From contig NC_091121.1 of the NCBI RefSeq assembly GCF_040183065.1, positions 60,792,287-60,856,286 on the forward strand: DNA of 64,000 nt, read 5' to 3'. Source of the stretch: Periplaneta americana. Taxonomy: Eukaryota; Arthropoda; Insecta; Blattodea; Blattidae. Below are positions 57,812 to 64,000 of the stretch, piece by piece. Below the pieces are notes generated by a model. The model was not told where the DNA came from. It saw only the letters and a list, made by a program, of their open reading frames with translations, and ran no database searches. Made by a program: the position numbers and the translations under genes. Every line of letters starts with the position of its first letter. Positions within the stretch are counted from its first letter, which is position 1.

Positions 57812-58786
57812 GGGCCGATTGTATAAACCATTTAATCTTAGATCAGAGGTTAAATTGATCCTCGTTCTAGCTGAACTTGGAATTTTGTGTTGTATAAAGT
57901 GTAATCTGAGATTAATTTGTCTTAAACTAGAGTCAACTTTGACTGAAGAAATTTCTCCGATTAAGTTAGATGATCCAAGTTCAGTTATTTCTTTTCTGTT
58001 TGAAATATACGAGTGGCAGATTGTGCAAAAATAATAACCATTATTATTAATATTAATAGATATGGTAGATACATTTATATATATGTTTTTTTCAATTTCT
58101 TGCCTTAATACACAAACATTCTTATATTTTATAAGGCTTTATCGTGTTAAGCAGTATCAAATAACATAACCTATAATTATATTACGTTTATAACAATCAT
58201 TAATTATATTAATGGCTATGATAGGTACATTCATAAATTTTCAATTAACTATATTACTAAACGAAAATTGCCGTTTTATAAAGATTTATTATGTTTAGTA
58301 GTATTAAACACCATAACATGATAACAATTTGGAGAACGGTCAATCTTCTTCTTATTGTCCGCCATGATTTACAATGCACAAAACAAACCAGTGTCTCCAA
58401 CAGAGTGACGGAAAGTCGCCAAAAAGTAATTGGAAAGTCGCTAGATTTCTCATTATCAACAAAGAAAAATTCAATTTTGTCACTATGGGGTGCTAAGGTC
58501 GCTAAATCCCTAATTAAGCCATATAATAGTTAAAAGAAATTGTCGTTGAGAAAGAGTTAAAGTCGCTAAATTAGCAACACTGAACAAACCTGTACAACAT
58601 GGCCCGCGCATCACATACTTCACCTGTTTATGCGATGTTGCCAAATCCTTTTCACTTGAACTTAAATTGCATTTGAACCAAGGTAATTTGATCGCAGAAA
58701 AGTTTTATGCAATAGAAGAACTCGGTTCACTTTCCGATCTTCGATCAAAGTTGATCTTTATTCAGGGAGTTTTATACAATTGGGCC
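57812..58786. mobile_element. PIF/Harbinger-type MITE nested in the hAT element
   Basis: Ends: GGGCCGATTGTATAAAC and the complement of GGCCCAATTGTATAAAAC, both reducible to GGGCCCAATTGTATAAA with one base lost. TGA flanks both sides (57809-57811 and 58787-58789), a 3-bp duplication. Subterminal inverted copies of a GATCA-rich segment follow. A hAT MITE is nested inside. Confidence 0.72.
58389..58582. mobile_element. hAT MITE nested in the Harbinger-type MITE
   Basis: Ends: CAGTGTCTCCAAC and the complement of CAGTGTTGCTAATTTAGCGA. Related AAAGTCGC(C/T)A phrases repeat through the interior. The flanks AACAAAC (58382-58388) and AACAAACC (58583-58590) fit a shared 7-8-bp duplication. Confidence 0.65.
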
Positions 58787-59653
58787 TGAAAATGTATACT
58801 GTACGGTATGTTAAATTATTGGTTTGTAGCAGTAATATGCAAAGTCAAAAAATAAATATGAATTCAGGTATCAGTAAATTTTATGTCATTGTTATCAATT
58901 AATAAACATTACAATTTAAATATTTTGTCACATCTGGTGCCATCTTTTGGAATCTGTACTTTACAATTTAATAAAAAACAGCTGGAGAAATCTATGAGAC
59001 AGAACTACTATTAAATCATTAAGTTAATAATTTGGCATAAGATATTATTGCTACAAGCCCTTCAGAACGCCAGAGAAACGTGATGTAACTTACAGACAGA
59101 TAAATTTAATACTGTTCTATACTTGCAAACATGTACCTACAATATGTTTTTTTATTAAAATTTCATTTTGAGATTCATATTAGTTTCTTCAACTGTATAT
59201 GAAGGGATATTTTTTATTCCCCCCCCCTTTTTTTTGTACAGCCATGAAAATATCAACTCTGCCCATATTCATATCATTCTTCCTTTAAGACAAAACGTAA
59301 GTACTGCACATTTTGTTGGAAAAAGAATGTCCTTCCTTGGTAGATCTAAAATCTGGCAACCCTGAGCCTGTGTGACGTCGAAACAGGTGATGTGTTTATT
59401 TAGTATAGTTCAGGAGGAGGAGGAGTAGTAAGAATTACTAGGATAACAATCTGTAGCGGAATAAGATGAGGAGAATAGGGGTGGTGCTCAGAGCCGAGCC
59501 ATATTCTTAAACCTCACGTCTAGGATGCATCCGTGCTTAACATCTGGCTGGCGGCTATTCTCTCCCGGGGGAAGATGTAACCGTAGCTCACAACTCTCCA
59601 TCACGCTTAGTGAGCAACACGTGGAATTTTACTGCTGTCACTTACCTTTACTT

Positions 59654-60202
59654 TTAAAGAACACATAGTCTAAAGTAGTTGCACATGATCATTATCGTCA
59701 TTATCATCGTCATTCTTCTCCTTCTCTTCCAAGTGGAGCGTGAATGAACATTTCTACATTCGTTAAGCCGTAGCCAGTTTAGAGTTTGGAAGGATGGGGT
59801 AATGTGGTCAGCGCGACGGACGTCGCAGACGAAGCAAACACAAGAATTATGAACATGTTGTAATCTTTGCGACTGGTTGACATTGAGGTCAGTCAGTAGA
59901 AAATTGCAATAATCAAAGTGGGGCATTACTAGTGTTTCTACTAGTATTTTTTTTAGTGATAGCGGGAGAAATTTTCGAATGCTGTTTAAGGAATGTAGTA
60001 TGGAAAGCACTTTTTTGATAATATGAGATAAGCAATAAACTCTCTCTGTGGTCGTCAGTCGTGTGGCTGACTCTCGAGGATAGTACCCGGCATGGATCCA
60101 TGTACTTAGGCTTATCTTGACCCAAGTGCACCCTACTTTGGAAGTGATTTGTTTCAGTCCGACAGGTAGCCTGGATAGCATACGTGGATCAGATACTGAC
60201 AT
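59654..60202 (-). pseudogene. Non-LTR RT fragment, reverse
   Basis: The minus-strand frame of 182 codons contains KKVLSILHSLNSIRKFLPLS, LKKILVETLVMPHFDYCNF, RLQHVHNSCVCFVCDVRRAD and HITPSFQTLNWLRLNECRN. This is the post-catalytic region of jockey/CR1-like reverse transcriptases (L-MPHFDYC--------S-RLQ--HN-CVRFV--VRR-DHITP). No YADD motif is present and the frame ends in low-complexity Met/Arg sequence, so it is a truncated relic. The first 60 residues are out of frame with the family. Confidence 0.75.
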
Positions 60203-60238
60203 GCGGGCCGTCCTGCCTCAGCCTTGATAGCCAGTATA

Positions 60239-60636
60239 CCTTATTTTATTTCAAGGAGTGCAGTTCGGTGGCTCCTTTGAACACCCACTTACAGATTTAT
60301 GACTTCCTACACAAACAACTGTGACAATTCCATCCTGTCCCCTCGTCCCAACATTGCACAGTTGCCACAATCCTGGTGACCCTCGAAATTATGCAGTGAA
60401 ACTGACGGGATTCTTGGAATTCGGAAAAGATGCGACAACTCTGCCTCCACGTGGATTTGACGGGAGCCTGTCAATTCTTCTGAGCGAGGGTTGTGATTGG
60501 TTACTAAAAGGAGAAGACAAGATTTCCGTCACAGTAAGGAAGACATTTATTTATGGCAAGCAATTAGTAGTGGGCAGTAGAAGGTCTGTCGGCAAAGTCC
60601 TTTCTATAAAACTGCACTCTATGAAATAAAATAAGG
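60239..60636. mobile_element. TATA-flanked MITE, 398 bp
   Basis: The inverted ends CCTTATTTTATTTCA-N2-GAGTGCAGTT (27 bp, two mismatches) are bounded by TATA at 60235-60238 and 60637-60640. The interior is open on the + strand for 102 codons (60321-60629) with no recognised domain; the frame runs into the right terminal repeat, so it is probably not a gene. Superfamily uncertain (TA/TATA target). Confidence 0.7.
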
Positions 60637-60718
60637 TATATCTGATAAGCCCCAATGCCTATAGTCTTAAGCCCTTAAATCCTATATCATTATCGGAAAT
60701 CCATACTACCCCATAATA

Positions 60719-60954
60719 CAGGGTGATTCTTTCGGTTTGTGGAGGTGATTCCTGAGGTTATTTGGAACAAAACTTACAACTTACAAACTGGCTTTTAAGG
60801 AATCCTGAGATTTATTGCAAGGTTCATCCTATGCAAGATTAATTTGGAACAAAAAATGGAAATAAATTAATGAGATCACATTCATAATTACAGAATTACG
60901 GTTATTTGAAAGTGGCAAAAAAAACTTTTATTTCAGGATTTCACTAACAAAATG

Positions 60955-60985
<31 letters not shown>

Positions 60986-61389
60986 AATACAAACATTTGA
61001 TTGTTTATGTATCAGTATCTTTCATTTAGAGTGGGTTTAAATTAAATTTTTTTAAAATGCCTCCCTGAATCTCAAGGCAACGGTCCGCACGGGTGTGAAC
61101 CGCACGTTTGTTCCTTATTGTCGCCGCGGCATCCAGAATGCAACTCTTCGCGTGTTTATATCTTAACCTGATGTCTTTCATCCACCTCCAGATGTAGTAA
61201 TGTAAGAGTGTTAATCTGGGATCTGGGATCTGGGATCATACCTAGCGCTCCATTCACTATGACGCGTTTCGAAAATGTTTTGTAACTGTAATTATGAATG
61301 TGATCCCATTAATTTATTTACATTTTTTGTTTCAAATAACCTCAGGAATCACCTCCATAAACTGGGGGAAAATTTCTGGAATCATCCTG
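60719..61389. mobile_element. mariner-like non-autonomous element, 671 bp
   Basis: The ends CAGGGTGATTC and the complement of CAGGATGATTC abut TA (60717-60718 and 61390-61391). Long inverted arms follow, including GTGGAGGTGATTCCTGAGGT and GATCACATTCATAATTACAG. A poly(A) run lies at 60956-60981. No transposase was recognised. The terminus is of the CAGGGTG type seen in the element at 51908. Confidence 0.78.
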
Positions 61390-61605
61390 TATATAGTACA
61401 GTATCGGGAGAAAACCACTTCTGGAACGACTGATTTGCTCACACATTCCAATTGTTGAGGCATAGATCATTTGGCGAACTTCATCTTTTTCAGAATCGTC
61501 CTACTTTTTGTTTATGTAGGATTTAATAGATGCTGTTTTTGCGATTTGGATTGACTTGTATAGCAAATGATAGGCCTAAGTGTTTTAATGTTTATTTGTA
61601 GTTAC

Positions 61606-62347
61606 TAGAGATGAACAAAACTAACTGTCGCTCTCACTCGCTGTGTTCGTTACATTTGTCTTTCGAGTCTCGACTCGTCATTCTCGTGCGCTTCGGGTCT
61701 CGCTCATCATTCTCGAAATAGCATTTGGTCGGCGTGGAAAGATTTCGTAACTTTGAATAACATACATCATTGATATAAATAACATGTTTAAATGAGACAA
61801 AAAGACAAAACAGAACAGTATCTTAGTTATCAAAATGTTCTGGTTCTATTATATTATATTACGTGTGGTTATATAAATAGAAAAAAAATCAATTCTCAAA
61901 TAAATCTCATTTGGGTACATCATAATAATATATTTTCTAAGAAACATAAAACATAAAATTAATATCGTTTTACTTGAGATTACACTTGATCTTAAACATA
62001 TGAAAGAAAATCCCTAGCCTTTTAATAAATACTAGTAATTAAATAAAGACTGGGGAACGGATTATTATACATTGAAAGGTAGAGATGTTTCAAATAGGCT
62101 ACTTGATTGTTTATACATAGCCTATATAACAGTTCCCAAAGTAGATAAAGGTTCAGTCAGGTATAAACAACTGTGGCGATTCAAGGCTGCCTGATTTCGG
62201 GAACTTCGGGAGTCATCAATATCGAATCTCGGAACACTCACAACCAGTCTTTACGTTCAAGAATGTGACGTAATACAACATTGTCGTGCGGCTTTTCGGC
62301 TTTGCTGGCGCTGTTAGTCTCGTTTTCTCGATCGTTGTTCATCTCTA
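61606..62347. mobile_element. hAT element, 742 bp, non-autonomous
   Basis: The 13-bp inverted ends TAGAGATGAACAA are perfect. The flanks GTAGTTAC (61598-61605) and GTAATTAC (62348-62355) match at 7 of 8 bases. Internal subterminal regions are rich in CTCG/CGAG phrases (GTCGCTCTCACTCGC, TCTCGTTTTCTCGATCG). No transposase was recognised. Confidence 0.82.
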
Positions 62348-62355
62348 GTAATTAC

Positions 62356-63170
62356 GTTTCAGATGCTTTCCATATTGAATGTGATATATTTAATTCCTTA
62401 TTTCTTTTATAATCAACTAATATATCCCAGATGAACTGGATTTCTTCTTTTCTTTCGTGATACTATGTAATTGTTCAGTTTTTATAGCTATTTATAACGT
62501 TCTATGTTTACTTTCATATTTTGCGTTTAAGTAAGTTTGTTTTTCCATATAAATGTCTGACTGTACTAAGTTCTGTGTCTTGCAGTTTCCCGTGTGGCAC
62601 ATTATAACCTGAATATTTAATGTTGCTTGGAGTTGTATTAAAAGTGCGTCGTGGCTACTGTCTCTTTGCTATTGACATCATAACAGTTGCCATTATCTTT
62701 TAAGTAACAGATTAGTACAACTGTAACAAACATAAAAAAGAATAGAAGAGAGTAGTAACGTGCGTCACATGGTTAATTTCTATTTCTAAAACGTGGGTGA
62801 CTCCTCTAATTAATATTACACATGTCTCTTCATGCCTTTCGCATTTTGTTATAAACCGCAAACAGCTTTCATCATTGCCACTGTATTACGAAACACACTA
62901 ACGCTTGCAGCCTTAACATTTGCAGGCTACTCATTCGGACATTTCTACTGAATCTGGTCTGTTGCCATTGTGTTCAATGTTTACTGTGAGACCCGCGCCT
63001 CTCATACTTGGAAATGGATTTGAATTGCGGTCAGGTTAATTAAAAATAATTAAATTACTCCTTATCCTAAATTGATACGATTCAACCTGTTTGTCATTTT
63101 CCAGTGGTTTTCGTATTATCTTACGACAAAATATGTCGGGATGAATTCTAGAAGAAATGGACCATGAGAT
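62356..63170. other. AT-rich intronic DNA, nothing recognised
   Basis: No gene or element could be supported. Confidence 0.4.
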
Positions 63171-63174
63171 TTAA

Positions 63175-63891
63175 GGATATACTTAAGTGAAATTTTGTCT
63201 ATTTTGGCGAGAAAATTCAATTTTTCGTTTTCAACATTAAACAATTGTATGGTTCTGGAAAGTTTTCCACAATTTTTTTATGCAAATACGCCCCTTCAAT
63301 CAGTTGTTTCGGACGGCCATTTTTAGAAGCTTGCACGCTCTGGTTAGCCCTTTAAACGCCCTCTCCTCTCCAAATGCTGCAATGCATTTTTCTTACTCTT
63401 TCCTTTACGGAAAATGTTACTTCAAATTTTGTACTATGCGCATGATTATTTTGTGAGGCTTCTTAAAAGTGTGCCTAACAAAACTTGGTATCTGAATTTT
63501 CTCTAAACCTCAAGTTTTTGGGGAAAATATAATTTTTCCTGCTAGACATAATAAAATTTTTACCTGTTTTTGTATCTGACTACATAAAATAATTTTTTTT
63601 TAGCTTTTGAGGAATAATCTGAAAAAAAAGTAAATGGCAAATTATATTTCAGGGAACTTGAATGTTATGTGAAGCAAGTTTTGAGACTTTTTTTTTTATA
63701 TTTGTAGGAGTAGTAGTAATTTTTCAGAATAGATTTTAAATTTACAATCATTTTAATGATTCTCATAATTTTGGACCAAATGAGATGAAACTTTGTACAA
63801 AGGCTATTTATATACTGCTTTATATCTGTACCAATTTTCAAAGATATAGTCCAAACGGTTAAGAAAATTCAAATTTTACTTCCGTGTGTCT
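63175..63891 (+). mobile_element. TTAA-type non-autonomous element, copy 2
   Basis: Ends: GGATATACTTAAGTGAAATT and the complement of AGACACACGGAAGTAAAATT. TTAA lies on both sides (63171-63174 and 63892-63895). The 717-bp AT-rich interior resembles, in opposite orientation, the element at 36784-37478. No coding capacity. Confidence 0.72.
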
Positions 63892-63937
63892 TTAATATTA
63901 TCGAATTTCGAAATTGTTTGTTGTTCGCTTCCTCTGG

Positions 63938-64000
63938 CCTATGATACTTTGATCTTGATGGCTGTTTTCATAAGAGTCATGGTTCAATTCCTGGCTCAAG
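63938..64000 (+). repeat. Possible tRNA-like SINE start at window edge
   Basis: A B-box-like GGTTCAATTCC occurs about 45 bp after TGGCCTATGATACTT, weakly A-box-like. The sequence is cut by the window end, so this is tentative. Confidence 0.3.

Larger units (their letters stand above)
57422..59364 (+). mobile_element. hAT element with BED-finger remnant and nested insertions
   Basis: The ends are CAGGGTTGCCAGAT and the complement of CAGGGTTGCCAGATTTTAGA, typical hAT termini. The flanks AGCCTAG (57415-57421) and AGCCTGTG (59365-59372) look like an 8-bp duplication with one base lost. The interior carries a decayed BED-type zinc finger, and a PIF/Harbinger-type MITE (57812-58786) has inserted 3' of it. 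Confidence 0.8.
25415..64000 (+). other. HEATR3: Probable HEATR3 intron 3, open-ended
   Basis: No HEATR3 exon, terminal exon, or second host gene was recognised after 25414. If the gene is complete, intron 3 exceeds 38.5 kb, and the mobile elements listed below are intronic. A short diverged exon could have been missed by eye. Confidence 0.55.

Noticed and set aside
57738..58034. 98-codon frame beginning MHGKENGKSLL
   Set aside because: It starts in the hAT BED-finger relic and crosses into the nested MITE at 57812, so it is chimeric.
60321..60629. 102-codon frame as a host gene
   Set aside because: It lies wholly inside the TATA-flanked MITE and ends in its terminal repeat; no domain was recognised.
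1..64000. CRISPR array, prokaryotic operon or viral genome
   Set aside because: No spaced direct repeats, no operon-like gene packing and no viral structural genes were seen; introns and transposon content are animal.

Overview
This is a stretch of a large, AT-rich animal nuclear genome, almost certainly an insect and most likely a cockroach or termite (Blattodea). I infer this from the split protein-coding gene with canonical GT-AG introns, the very long introns, the insect-type transposons (RTE-like, jockey-like, Tc1/mariner, hAT, PIF/Harbinger-type, TTAA-flanked), tRNA-derived SINEs of a kind I associate with Blattodea, and the frequent octamer TAGGCCTA. There is no bacterial or viral gene organisation.

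One host gene is well supported: the 5' end of HEATR3 (the Syo1-type adaptor for 5S RNP ribosomal proteins) on the + strand. Exons lie at 18206-18367, 18937-19109 and 25327-25414 and encode the first 141 residues. I found no later exon, so intron 3 probably runs from 25415 past the window end (more than 38 kb). No other host gene is convincing.

Region 1-18 kb is intergenic: a reverse-transcriptase tail (0.9 kb), an inverted duplication (2.5-3.1 kb), SINE pieces (about 4, 4.5, 6.3, 10.2 and 12.1 kb), a GATA-like microsatellite (5.6-6.0 kb), a PIF/Harbinger-type MITE (7.2 kb), a TA-flanked element with reiterated terminal motifs (9.6-10.8 kb), two small MITEs (11.6 and 13.1 kb), and a Tc1 transposase pseudogene (15.3-17.3 kb) split by a jockey-like retroelement. 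Region 18-25.4 kb is HEATR3; its intron 2 holds a hAT MITE, a TA-flanked MITE and a 2.7-kb non-LTR retroelement with target duplications. Region 25.4-64 kb, probably intron 3, holds at least six hAT-type elements, two related TTAA-flanked elements, an RTE-like RT with target duplications, a 175-bp tandem repeat, a Tc1 element inside a TA-flanked element, a fold-back cluster of three tRNA-Tyr-like SINE heads, an internally deleted mariner, and a three-level nested insertion at 57.4-59.4 kb.

The elements do not form a pathway. They are independent insertions whose nesting gives a relative chronology. I found no CRISPR array, operon, toxin system or other novel multi-gene system. The most unusual signals are two TA-flanked elements that repeat their terminal motif internally, the deletion-fused mariner reading frame, the tRNA-like fold-back insertion and the enriched TAGGCCTA palindrome.
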